Source: Pleomorphovibrio marinus
Lineage (GTDB): Bacteria > Bacteroidota > Bacteroidia > Cytophagales > Cyclobacteriaceae
Direction: 5' to 3'
DNA length: 64,000 bases
Assembly (NCBI RefSeq): GCF_003347495.1
Contig: NZ_QCXY01000001.1
Coordinates: 620,001 to 684,000, forward strand
Of this stretch, positions 36,499 through 44,451 are shown piece after piece; the stretch's first letter is position 1; every line of letters begins with the position of its first letter. The translations under genes were made by a program, and so were the position numbers. The notes below the pieces were generated by a model. The model was not told the DNA's origin. It was given only the letters and a program-made list of their open reading frames with translations, and did not search any database.

Positions 36499-37908
36499 AT
36501 GTTTGACCAGTTCTACCAACAGTCCAGTGAGCAGCTAAAGCTGGCTTTCCTTCAGAAAGTCTTCCAAAAATACCCGGATCTAAAAGAGGATTTCCTGGAT
36601 TTTTACTTGAAACCCCCAGCCAAAAACTTGAAAATGACCGTCAGTGATCCGGATGATTTTATATCGGCAAGTACGGATTTGGTCAAGGAGGACCTTGAAT
36701 CCATCAATATCAATGAGCCCGATTGGCAGGATTATATACCTCGTCACAATGGCTATATTCCGGAATATGAGGCTATGGAACACATGGCCGAAGACGAGGT
36801 CAACAGGATCATCGGATTTCATGTGGCAGAGGTAGAAAGGTACTGTACAGAAAAACATGGTGACCTGGCCTTTTTATACATGATCAGCCTATACCAAGCC
36901 TGCACGGAGGCTGTGCTGGAGGATGAGTATGAAACATTGCCCGATCCTACCCGTACCATGCTCGATCAACTTGAGCAACACCTACAGGATTGTAGTTCCC
37001 TGTTCAGCGTCATACAACTTTCCGAAGATCAACTTTTCACCATTGCCTCCGTGCTTTTCGATCGTAACCAGAAGTTCCATAGCGATGATCCAGGATTTCT
37101 AACCTTTTTCGAAGCCTTTCTTTTTTCCGTCATCCACTCTGGAGCAGAGGCCAACATCCTTCTCGATGTGATCGAGAAAAAAAATGCTACCGATGCTGTA
37201 CCCTGGTTGGTTTCAGAATTGCACAGGAAAACTGGCGGCTTGCTCGCCTGGGAACAATCGGCTCTACAATTTTTTAAAAAGAATAAACATGTCGCAAGTT
37301 CCCTGCTGGAGCAGTACAAAAATGACAATAAACAGGAGTTTGTCCGGATTGCCAATGCGCTATGGTCTGATGGTCTTTTTCAGGAAGAATTCGCCAACCT
37401 GTATTTCGAAGTATTGGAGCCTTCAGACGACCCCGAATTGTATCAACAGGTGACCATCCGTCTGAACGAAAGAAAATTTTCGGAAAGCTATTACAGGGTA
37501 CTTCAGGAATTGATGGATAAGGAAGAAAGGATGCGCTATATTGAAAGATTCCATTGGGATAAGCCGTCCTATGTCCTAGCTTTGTGTATGGAAGGGAATC
37601 ATGTCGAGGCAATAAATTATGCCCGGCAGCATACCGACAGGTGGAATATTATCGATATCATGACTCCTTGTATTCAAGCGAATCCAAAGGCTGGTTTGGA
37701 CCTTTTGGATCAAAAAATAGCCGAACTTCTCGTTGATGAACGTGGGAGGAATTTTTACGAGAGGATCGCCCGAATACTGAAGGTGGCTGCTGATATCACC
37801 GAACTTCAGAAGGATGCAGAAGTGCTTGCAAAAAAAATCTATTCCGTGTACTCAAGGTTAACCGCCCTCAGGGCTGAATTGAGATCAGCTGGTTTAATCA
37901 GACTTTAG
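36499..37908 (+). CDS. Uncharacterised helical-repeat protein
   Basis: 469 residues, strongly acidic and helical, no signal peptide or membrane segment. The N-terminus (DQFYQQSSEQLKLAFLQKVFQKYPDLKEDFLDF) and later TPR/HEAT-like helices (about residues 230-440) suggest an alpha-solenoid. The C-terminus KKIYSVYSRLTALRAELRSAGLI resembles the tail of SWIM-zinc-finger-associated helical proteins, but no CxC...CxH SWIM motif is present. I do not recognise the family with confidence. It sits at the left edge of the accessory region, upstream of cas4 remnants, with a structured leader 220 bp upstream. A protein-binding scaffold role is only a guess. Confidence 0.7.
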   Translation: MFDQFYQQSSEQLKLAFLQKVFQKYPDLKEDFLDFYLKPPAKNLKMTVSDPDDFISASTDLVKEDLESININEPDWQDYIPRHNGYIPEYEAMEHMAEDEVNRIIGFHVAEVERYCTEKHGDLAFLYMISLYQACTEAVLEDEYETLPDPTRTMLDQLEQHLQDCSSLFSVIQLSEDQLFTIASVLFDRNQKFHSDDPGFLTFFEAFLFSVIHSGAEANILLDVIEKKNATDAVPWLVSELHRKTGGLLAWEQSALQFFKKNKHVASSLLEQYKNDNKQEFVRIANALWSDGLFQEEFANLYFEVLEPSDDPELYQQVTIRLNERKFSESYYRVLQELMDKEERMRYIERFHWDKPSYVLALCMEGNHVEAINYARQHTDRWNIIDIMTPCIQANPKAGLDLLDQKIAELLVDERGRNFYERIARILKVAADITELQKDAEVLAKKIYSVYSRLTALRAELRSAGLIRL

Positions 37909-37997
37909 GAAATCTTCGGTGTGTAAAAGGTGCTATTTCCTGTATAACAGGATACCAGCTCCGAATAAAAAACGAGATTAATTAACCAATTTTCATT

Positions 37998-38043
37998 GTG
38001 ATTACAGGAACCCATATCGCCTACCTCCACACCCGCCACCGCA
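37998..38043 (+). pseudogene. cas4 5'-end fragment
   Basis: Beginning at a GTG, the frame reads ITGTHIAYLHTRHR, nearly identical to the N-terminus of the truncated cas4 at 39332 (ITGTHIAYLHTCHR), then loses similarity. The two DNA segments share about 37 bp at roughly 90% identity. It is a remnant, not a functional gene. Confidence 0.65.
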
Positions 38044-38090
38044 CCAGTGGCATGCAGTTAAACACTATAAGAAAAAATAAAAACGTTTTT

Positions 38091-38118
38091 TTGAAACAAC
38101 ATTTTTTACTTATAATTG
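38091..38118 (+). promoter_or_regulatory. Promoter of the AAA ATPase gene
   Basis: TTG at 38091-38093 and TATAATTG at 38111-38118 are 17 bp apart, 20 bp upstream of the ATPase ATG. It resembles the Bacteroidota TTG/TAnnTTTG promoter, so the ATPase gene has its own promoter after the cas4 fragment. Confidence 0.5.
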
Positions 38119-38137
38119 TTTTATGTAAAATACGATA

Positions 38138-39328
38138 ATGGAAAGACTGCTTAAAAAATACTATCAAAAGCTAGACCGTACCCAACTTGGAAAGGTTAGG
38201 TCATTTATGGATGAAATTGATTGGTCCAACCGATTTATAGGAATAAAAGGTGCGCGAGGTGCCGGTAAAACCACCCTTCTCTTCCAATATATCCTTGTCA
38301 AACAACTGCCTCCCAGTAAGACGTTGTATGTGAGTTTGGACGATCTGTACTTTACTGAAAACACCCTTTACAGTTTGGCCGAACAATTTGTAAATGAAGG
38401 AGGAAAACACCTCCTAATTGACGAGGTGCACCGCTATGCCAATTGGTCTTCCGAACTCAAAAACATATATGATGACTTTCCTGACATACAGGTAATATTT
38501 ACAGGATCCTCCCTGATTCATATTGAAAAAGCCCGGGGTGATCTGAGCCGTAGGGCTGTGGTCAATGAACTATTTGGATTATCTTTTCGGGAGTTTCTGG
38601 CTTTCAATGAAATCAGCAGGTTCGAAAAAGTGACATTGGAAGATGTATTGACCCATCATGTAGAAATCGCAAGGTCCATCGTCAGTAAGATAAAACCGCT
38701 GGCTTATTTCAAGGATTATCTTACTTTTGGTTATTACCCCTATTTTCTGGAAAATAAGGATGCCTACCAGCAGAAATTGATGGAAACCATGCTTATTGCC
38801 ATGAGCACTGACCTTCCTCCCACCTATAACTTAAGCTATGCCAGTATAGAAAAAATCAAGCAGTTGCTATACATATTGGCGGAAAGTGTTCCTTTCAAAC
38901 CTAATATTACCAAGCTGAGCGAACGTATGGGAGTGTCCCGCAACAGTTTACTTGATTTTTTGCGCTATCTGGAGGAACTACGGATCGTTAAGCGCCTGTA
39001 TGCAGATACAAAAGGCATCGGTCTTTTACAAAAACCGGAGAAACTTTACCTATATCATCCCAATATTTCCTATGCCCTTGCATATCAAGATGCGGACATA
39101 GGAAGCATACGGGAAAGCTTTTTTATAAATCAGCTATCCGTAAATCATCCTATTGAATATTCAACTGTCGGTGATTTCAGGGTAGGTAGGCAACTATTTG
39201 AAATCGGAGGAAAGGCTAAATCCCAAAAACAAATTAGTCAAGAAAAAAATGCCTATATAGTAGCAGATAACATTGAAATCGGCTACAAAAATAAAATACC
39301 CTTGTGGCTATTCGGGTTTACCTATTGA
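38138..39328 (+). CDS. AAA-family ATPase with DUF4143 domain
   Basis: 396 residues, cytoplasmic. The P-loop GARGAGKTT is at residues 38-46, Walker B HLLIDEVHR near 91-99, and a sensor-like IFTGSS near 120. This is the AAA_14 domain. The C-terminal DUF4143 domain includes a winged-helix-like SERMGVSRNSLLDFLRYLEELRIVKRL, followed by a nuclease-like fold remnant (VGDFRVGRQLFEIGGKAKSQKQI). Such ATPases are abundant in Bacteroidota and archaea and are often mobile or linked to defence and toxin-antitoxin loci; their cellular role is unknown. It is flanked by two copies of a cas4 5' end, and its stop is 3 bp before the second. Confidence 0.85.
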   Translation: MERLLKKYYQKLDRTQLGKVRSFMDEIDWSNRFIGIKGARGAGKTTLLFQYILVKQLPPSKTLYVSLDDLYFTENTLYSLAEQFVNEGGKHLLIDEVHRYANWSSELKNIYDDFPDIQVIFTGSSLIHIEKARGDLSRRAVVNELFGLSFREFLAFNEISRFEKVTLEDVLTHHVEIARSIVSKIKPLAYFKDYLTFGYYPYFLENKDAYQQKLMETMLIAMSTDLPPTYNLSYASIEKIKQLLYILAESVPFKPNITKLSERMGVSRNSLLDFLRYLEELRIVKRLYADTKGIGLLQKPEKLYLYHPNISYALAYQDADIGSIRESFFINQLSVNHPIEYSTVGDFRVGRQLFEIGGKAKSQKQISQEKNAYIVADNIEIGYKNKIPLWLFGFTY

Positions 39329-39331
39329 AAA

Positions 39332-39577
39332 ATGAACATCACCGGCACCCATATCGCCTACCTCCACACCTGCCACCGAAAACTCTGGCTCTTTGCCCAT
39401 GGCATACTGATGGAGCATACCTCGGATATAGTGGCGGAAGGAAAACTAATCGGGGAAACCACCTTTCTGGATAGGGCCAGAAAATATACCGAACTGGAAC
39501 TGGACTACATTAAAATCGATTGCTGTGAAGCCAAAAACAGAGTAATCCATGAGGAAAAGAAGGCAGATAAGGTTTGA
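39332..39577 (+). pseudogene. cas4: Truncated cas4 (CRISPR-associated exonuclease)
   Basis: 81 residues beginning MNITGTHIAYLHTCHRKLWLFAHG, with MEHTSDIVAEGKLIGETTFLDRARKYTELELDYIKIDCC and VIHEEKKADKV. This is the N-terminal half of type I-B Cas4 (usually about 165 residues). The conserved first cysteine (CHRKLW), the HTSD segment and the E-x-K core (HEEKKADK) are present. The C-terminal half, with QVKYY and the last three Fe-S cysteines, is missing, so it cannot be a functional nuclease. The downstream CRISPR-like repeats at 40564-40650 support an old type I-B locus. Confidence 0.75.
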
Positions 39578-39693
39578 AGCGTCGCATTTTGTCCAAATGA
39601 AGTAGTACCTGTGCATTTTGATAAAAGATATACTCTCAAGTACCACAGCAATAATTGATTATCCCATCAAAATAGGAATAAATCATAACTTAT

Positions 39694-39713
39694 CGTATAT
39701 AGTTTTCGTATAC
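39694..39713. promoter_or_regulatory. Candidate operator upstream of the VapBC-type pair
   Basis: CGTATA occurs at 39694-39699 and 39707-39712, together forming an imperfect dyad (GTATA...TATAC) 56 bp before the antitoxin ATG. Such dyads are typical of autoregulated toxin-antitoxin promoters. A -10-like TACTTTAA overlaps at 39711-39718. Confidence 0.35.
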
Positions 39714-39768
39714 TTTAATAATATCCTTGAGACCGATAGATACTTGGAATTCTAAATAGTTGAAAACT

Positions 39769-39993
39769 ATGAAAGTGACTGCAATATTGCCCGATGATAT
39801 GATAGAAGATGTGAAAGCATTTACCGGAGGGAAAAATATAACTGACAGCCTGAAAAAAGCACTCAATGACTGGCTGTATCTGAAAAGGATAGAAAAACTG
39901 AATGCCAAGTTATCCGATTGTCCTGTTACTTTCGATGAAGGGTATTCTGCGGAGAAAGTGAGAAATCTTAACAACAGGCATGATCGTTCCTGA
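39769..39993 (+). CDS. VapB-type antitoxin (DUF2191-like)
   Basis: 74 residues from ATG 39769. The N-terminus MKVTAILPDDMIEDVKAFTGGKNITDSLKKALNDWL looks like a ribbon-helix-helix DNA-binding domain. The C-terminal tail (CPVTFDEGYSAEKVRNLNNRH) is the expected toxin-neutralising part. It overlaps the PIN-domain toxin by 14 bp, the usual VapBC arrangement. It would bind and inhibit the toxin and repress its own promoter. The upstream TTG at 39760 is less likely. Confidence 0.8.
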   Translation: MKVTAILPDDMIEDVKAFTGGKNITDSLKKALNDWLYLKRIEKLNAKLSDCPVTFDEGYSAEKVRNLNNRHDRS

Positions 39994-40357
39994 CACCAGC
40001 ATCTGGATAGAATTCCTGAAGCAAAATGATCCGGTGACCTCCCGGTTTTTGCCTTTACTTAAAGCCGGAAAGATAGCAGTTATTGAACCCATCTTTGCGG
40101 AGCTTCTTTACGGGGTCAGAAAACCCAATGACAAAGAACTTGTACTTTCTTATTGGCAGATATTGCCAAAACTGGATTTTGAGAATGGTTCCATGCTGAG
40201 GGCTTCCGAATTTGCCAATAACCAAAATTTTCATAGCCTGGGGGTAGGCCTGATGGATGCGGCAATAATGCAACCGGTGATAAACAGTGGGTATCAATTG
40301 TGGACATTGGATAAAAAAGTTTTGGGTGTGCTGGATACAACTAATAGGTTTGATTAA
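39980..40357 (+). CDS. vapC: VapC-type PIN-domain ribonuclease toxin
   Basis: 125 residues of PIN fold: MIVPDTSIWIEFL supplies the first catalytic Asp (residue 5), IEPIFAELLYGV a conserved Glu near 41, GLMDAAIM the central Asp near 94 and LWTLDKKV the last acidic residue near 112. PIN toxins cleave tRNA or rRNA when freed from the antitoxin. All acidic residues are present, so it may be active. It overlaps the antitoxin gene by 14 bp. Confidence 0.85.
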   Translation: MIVPDTSIWIEFLKQNDPVTSRFLPLLKAGKIAVIEPIFAELLYGVRKPNDKELVLSYWQILPKLDFENGSMLRASEFANNQNFHSLGVGLMDAAIMQPVINSGYQLWTLDKKVLGVLDTTNRFD

Positions 40358-40397
40358 GGGGTGAGGGAAAAGGGATGGTTGAAAAATGATTTTATTT

Positions 40398-40526
40398 ATG
40401 AATTTGCTAAATAAGATTGAAGCGGTTAAAAACCGAACAAAGTTATTTGCGTTGGCTGTTATTCAGTTGTTTCTGACGATGCTGAAAACAGAAGAAGTGA
40501 GGATAATGGGAAGGCAGCTTTGATGA
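40398..40526 (+). pseudogene. Four-helix-bundle protein gene fragment
   Basis: A 42-codon frame reading VKNRTKLFALAVIQLF and LKTEEVRIMGRQL, then stop. This is the N-terminal third of the four-helix-bundle (S23-like, 23S rRNA intervening-sequence protein) family, whose members continue with a (L)KSGTSVAANYRA-like segment. That continuation is absent, so the gene is truncated. It lies just before the CRISPR-like repeats. Confidence 0.55.
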
Positions 40527-40563
40527 AGTTCTACCTCTATTGTCGCTTGTCACGCAGATCACG

Positions 40564-40650
40564 ACCTTAATCGCACCATGCTGGTATTGAAATCCCTCTA
40601 TTTCACACCTCAATCCTCAACCCTTAATCACACCATGCTGGTATTGAACC
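40564..40650 (+). CRISPR. Two degenerate CRISPR repeats (array remnant)
   Basis: Two 30-nt copies, 40564-40593 and 40621-40650, share CACCATGCTGGTATTGAA with 5' TTAATC[G/A] and differ at a few positions. The 3' ATTGAA(A) end resembles type I-B/III-B repeats, whose ATTGAAA becomes the crRNA handle. Spacing is 57 bp, leaving a 27-nt spacer, shorter than the usual 35-37. The second repeat is degenerate at its 3' end. With truncated cas4 upstream on the same strand, this looks like a decayed array. No further repeats are visible. Confidence 0.6.
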
Positions 40651-40714
40651 TCAAAAAATTCACCACATCACCAAATCACTACATCACAGATCACCACATC
40701 CCCCTCTCACTCCC

Positions 40715-41536
40715 TCAATAACTCTCCTTCTCATTCGGGAAATCCTTCGCCTTGATGTCCTTGATATATTCCCCTACAGCCTTTAGCATGGTCCCCCTAA
40801 GATCGGCATATTGTCGTAAGAACCTGGGCTGGAATTCCTGGGTGATGCCCAGCAGGTCGTGCAGCACCAATACCTGACCATCCACATGTGGTCCTGCCCC
40901 AATTCCAATCACTGGGATCTTAACAGTGGCAGCGACTTCCTTGGCGAGTTTGGCGGGAATTTTTTCAAGTACCAGGGAAAAGCAGCCACATTCTTCCAAA
41001 ACCTTTGCATCTTCCAACAGCTTTTTGGCCTCTTCCTTCTCCTTTGCCCTTACGGTGTAGGTCCCAAATTTGTAAATGGACTGTGGGGTGAGCCCGAGAT
41101 GACCCATCACAGGCACACCGGCGCTAAGAATCCGAACCACGGACTCCTTGATTTCCGCTCCTCCTTCCACCTTTACGGCATGGGCACCGGACTCTTTCAT
41201 GATCCGGATTGCCGACCTCAACGCTTCAGAGCTGTTTCCCTGATAGGAGCCAAAAGGAATGTCCACTACTACAAATGCCCTATTCACTCCCCTTACCACC
41301 GAGGTGGCGTGGTAGATCATCTGGTCTAAAGTAATAGGCAAGGTGGTTTCATGACCTGCCATCACATTGGATGCAGAATCCCCCACCAGAATCATGTCTA
41401 TTCCTGCAGTATCCACTATACCTGCCATAGAAAAATCATAAGCAGTAATCATGGATATTTTTTCCCCACGCTGCTTCATTTCCTGCAAAATATGGGTAGT
41501 GATCCTTTTAATATGGGAAGAGTTATGGGTAGACAT
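40715..41536 (-). CDS. panB: 3-methyl-2-oxobutanoate hydroxymethyltransferase
   Basis: 273 residues. PanB transfers a hydroxymethyl group from 5,10-methylene-THF to alpha-ketoisovalerate, the first step of pantothenate synthesis. The signatures are present: [60 protein letters not shown] and [24 protein letters not shown]. Length is normal. It is cytoplasmic and the last gene of the panB-PRTase-rsgA-waaA minus-strand block, separated by 11 bp from the PRTase gene. Confidence 0.95.
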   Translation of the reverse strand: MSTHNSSHIKRITTHILQEMKQRGEKISMITAYDFSMAGIVDTAGIDMILVGDSASNVMAGHETTLPITLDQMIYHATSVVRGVNRAFVVVDIPFGSYQGNSSEALRSAIRIMKESGAHAVKVEGGAEIKESVVRILSAGVPVMGHLGLTPQSIYKFGTYTVRAKEKEEAKKLLEDAKVLEECGCFSLVLEKIPAKLAKEVAATVKIPVIGIGAGPHVDGQVLVLHDLLGITQEFQPRFLRQYADLRGTMLKAVGEYIKDIKAKDFPNEKESY

Positions 41537-41547
41537 TTAGATTGGGT

Positions 41548-42051
41548 TTAGTGCAGGTGAACGGTAGATTGTCCTTTTTCCAGGGATACGGTGATGTGCT
41601 CCGTCAAGGTGGTGGCCAATTCTAGCCCTGTATAATCCGGTGAGACAGGAAAAAGTTTATGGCTTCTGTTGACCAATACAGCTACTTCTATTTTTTTTAC
41701 TTCCTCCTTTAAAAATGGAATCATTCCAAAGGCCAAGGTTTTACCTGTGTTCAAAACATCGTCCACTAAAATCACACATTTGCCCTTGAATGGACCCTTG
41801 GCTGTACAAGTGACCTCGTCCATCTTGGGATTAGCCTTGTTTAATTTTACCTCCATCATCGTAATCTCAATAGGACTGATGGACTTTAGTTGTTCAGCTA
41901 AAAGACCTGCAAATTCATGCCCCATTCCCGTAAGTCCTGCAAAAATCAATTCCTTTTCCTGGACATTGCGCTCATAAATCTCATGGGCAATGCGAATGAT
42001 CTTCTGTTGTATTTGTCGGTGGTTCAACACCAAATTTCTTGTCAGGCTCAT
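41548..42051 (-). CDS. Phosphoribosyltransferase family protein (PyrR-like)
   Basis: 167 residues. The PRPP-binding motif CVILVDDVLNTGKT lies near residues 91-104, preceded by LIFAGLTGMGHEFA. Fold and length fit type I PRTases; the flow of motifs resembles PyrR or hypoxanthine/xanthine PRTases. PyrR would regulate pyrimidine genes or act as uracil PRTase, but pyr genes are not nearby, so the substrate is open. It is part of a same-strand block, 68 bp from rsgA. Confidence 0.82.
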   Translation of the reverse strand: MSLTRNLVLNHRQIQQKIIRIAHEIYERNVQEKELIFAGLTGMGHEFAGLLAEQLKSISPIEITMMEVKLNKANPKMDEVTCTAKGPFKGKCVILVDDVLNTGKTLAFGMIPFLKEEVKKIEVAVLVNRSHKLFPVSPDYTGLELATTLTEHITVSLEKGQSTVHLH

Positions 42052-42119
42052 GCTTATCGTCGGAAATAAAGAGGAAAATTACGGTAAAAGTAATTGTTTT
42101 CAAAACCCGGTGCAGGGGA

Positions 42120-43046
42120 CTACCTGTAGCTGTCCTCCTCATGGAGTATCTTTATATAGCTATCATACCTGTAGGGGTGTATATACCCTTCTTCCAGTAC
42201 TTCCAGGACCTTGCATCCCGGCTCGTTGATATGCTTGCAATTATTGTATTTGCATTGACCTAGGTATTTCCTCAACTCCACAAAATAGTGAGACAGTTCC
42301 TGGTCCTCTATATCCAAAATGCCAAATTCCTTGATACCCGGTGTATCTATTAGGTAAGCGTGTTCCTCGAAAGCAAACATCTCCGCAAAGGTGGTAGTAT
42401 GCACCCCTTTGGAGGTAAACTTCGATACAGGTCTGGTGCTTTGACTGGCAGTTGGAACCAATTGATTGAGAAGGGTTGATTTCCCTACACCGGAATGTCC
42501 GGCTAGCAAGGTGGTTTTTCCCTTGAGCAAGGGCCTTAAATCCTCCTTGAGGTTTTCCTCATGAAGGGAAGCCATCAAAAGGACGGGGTACCCTAGGGGG
42601 GCGTAAATTTCCTGTATCACCTCCAAGTACTCAAGGTCTTTATCTTTTGTCCAGGTATCCGATTTGTTGACCAGGATAAAGGCTGGGATACGGAAGCTTT
42701 CGGTACTTACCAAGAACCGATCTATAAAACCGAGGGAGGTCCTAGGGTTGTTTAAGGTTATCATCAAAAAGGCCTGGTCCACATTAGAGGCCAAGATATG
42801 CGAGAAGGTTTGCTTTCTTGTGGATTTTCGGATGATATAGTTCTCCCTAGGCAGTATTTCCGCAATCACTGCTGTTTCCTGGTTTTCTTCCAAGCTCAGC
42901 AGCACCCAGTCCCCTACTGCCACAGGGTTAGTGAGCTTGAGATCATCCTGCTTAAATTTACCCCTGAGCCTACACTGCAGCATCCCCTTCTCGGTACTTA
43001 CCTGATACCAGGATCCGGTGGATTTAATTACCCTTCCTTTTATCAT
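42120..43046 (-). CDS. rsgA: Ribosome small subunit-dependent GTPase A
   Basis: 308 residues. An N-terminal OB fold is followed by a circularly permuted GTPase with NKSD (G4, near 125), AGHSGVGKSTLLNQL (G1, near 182), TTTFAEMF and DTPGIKEFG (G3). A C-terminal zinc knuckle has the pattern CKYNNCKHINEPGC. It releases late factors from maturing 30S subunits. Its ATG overlaps the waaA stop by 4 bp. Length is typical. Confidence 0.95.
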   Translation of the reverse strand: MIKGRVIKSTGSWYQVSTEKGMLQCRLRGKFKQDDLKLTNPVAVGDWVLLSLEENQETAVIAEILPRENYIIRKSTRKQTFSHILASNVDQAFLMITLNNPRTSLGFIDRFLVSTESFRIPAFILVNKSDTWTKDKDLEYLEVIQEIYAPLGYPVLLMASLHEENLKEDLRPLLKGKTTLLAGHSGVGKSTLLNQLVPTASQSTRPVSKFTSKGVHTTTFAEMFAFEEHAYLIDTPGIKEFGILDIEDQELSHYFVELRKYLGQCKYNNCKHINEPGCKVLEVLEEGYIHPYRYDSYIKILHEEDSYR

Positions 43047-44290
43047 TGTTCAATGAATTTGCTCACTTTCTCCATAATTTTTGCAGCACTTCCCAAATTG
43101 TCAGAAACCAGTTTTTTTGCAGCTTTGCATGCTTTACCGTAGGCCTCACCTGATTCCAGCCCATTAAAGGCTGCTGAAAGGGCCTCTGGAGTATTCACCG
43201 CAATTCCACAGCCATATTCTTGACTTATGGCAGCTTCCAAGAATTTATTTTCTCGCTTTACCTTGCCAAACACCACAGGAACGCCAAAGGCCAATGCCTC
43301 CAGGATATTGTGAAGGCCCTTTCCTAAGGCCCCGCCAACATAAGCCACCCTAGCAAATTGGTAAAGGGAAGAAAGCATTCCTATATTGTCTATAAATAGA
43401 ACCTCCCAGTTTTTTTCTAAAGTGCCGGAGGAGACTAATTCGGAGTAGAGCAGGGATGGCCTGCCAATGGCCTTTTCCCATTCCCTAATCTTATCCGGAC
43501 GTATCTCATGTGGAGCAATAATGACCTGGTAGGAATTGTCCTCTTGGAGAAAAGGCAAGAGGATATCCATGTCTTCCTGCCAGGCACTTCCCACAACCAA
43601 AACCGGGTGCCTGGGTTGAATTTCCGGAAAATGTTTGGGGGCAAGGGCTATGGCCGTCACGTTATCGTACCTTGGGTCTCCTGCACGACTAAGCTGCATG
43701 ATCCCAATAGACCTTGCCAATGCCGCCTGTTCTTCTGTCTGCGTAAATATCCAATCGAATTGCTGGAGGGCATTTCGAAAAAATCCCCCGTACCACTTAA
43801 AATAAACCTGATCCTTTCGAAAGGCTGCTGCCACCAGGAAAAGGGGAATATTTCTCCTCTTTGCCTCCATAATATGATTAGCCCAAAGATCGTATTTCAC
43901 GAAGAAACCCACTTGAGGATTAAGAATTTCAACAAACCTTTGCGCATTTCCCTTACTGTCAAAGGGTAGGTACTGGATATGGTCCACCCATAGTTGCTTT
44001 TTTTTGACCACAATTTCATATCCGGAGGGACTAAAGAAAGTGACGCATATGGCCCAAAAGGGATGTTTTTCCTTAAAGGCCCTGATGACGGGCTTGGCTT
44101 GCTCATACTCTCCCAGGGAGGCCACATGAAACCAGGCCAAAGGGCTAGGGTGCGTTTTGCGGAACTTTTTCATGGATTCGAAGAGGTTTTCCCTTCCCTT
44201 TAGCATTTTTTCCCATTTGGGAGAAAAGCCCTTTCCGAATTTCAACACCACTTGCATCAAAAATATACCCAGCTGATAGAATATGCTCAT
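43043..44290 (-). CDS. waaA: 3-deoxy-D-manno-octulosonic acid (Kdo) transferase
   Basis: 415 residues, family GT30. An N-terminal membrane helix is followed by WFHVASLGEYEQAKPVI (the Kdo-transferase N-domain motif, about residues 53-69). The C-terminal domain has SAWQEDMDILL, APHEIRPDKI and AYVGGALGKGLHNILEALAFGVPVVFG. It attaches Kdo to lipid A precursor at the inner membrane. It overlaps rsgA by 4 bp and is first in the block; the divergent PSD1-type gene starts 161 bp away. Confidence 0.95.
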   Translation of the reverse strand: MSIFYQLGIFLMQVVLKFGKGFSPKWEKMLKGRENLFESMKKFRKTHPSPLAWFHVASLGEYEQAKPVIRAFKEKHPFWAICVTFFSPSGYEIVVKKKQLWVDHIQYLPFDSKGNAQRFVEILNPQVGFFVKYDLWANHIMEAKRRNIPLFLVAAAFRKDQVYFKWYGGFFRNALQQFDWIFTQTEEQAALARSIGIMQLSRAGDPRYDNVTAIALAPKHFPEIQPRHPVLVVGSAWQEDMDILLPFLQEDNSYQVIIAPHEIRPDKIREWEKAIGRPSLLYSELVSSGTLEKNWEVLFIDNIGMLSSLYQFARVAYVGGALGKGLHNILEALAFGVPVVFGKVKRENKFLEAAISQEYGCGIAVNTPEALSAAFNGLESGEAYGKACKAAKKLVSDNLGSAAKIMEKVSKFIEQ

Positions 44291-44451
44291 AAAAGGTAAA
44301 ATTAAACAACATCGCTCAATTCAAGGCAAGGATTACCCATCCATTTGTACCCTCATTTTACCTGCAAAGGCAGAAATTGACTATTTCTGTTAATCTTGTG
44401 GGAATTGGCGGTTTATCTTAATAAATTTAAAGTTACTAATGACACCCCAAG

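Noticed and set aside
36296-36538. 80-codon plus-strand frame
   Set aside because: No domain, basic composition, overlaps the next gene start.
40655-40706. AC-rich direct repeats (ACCACATC, AATCACTACATCAC) as further CRISPR units
   Set aside because: They are low-complexity and do not match the 30-nt repeat; more likely a simple intergenic tract.
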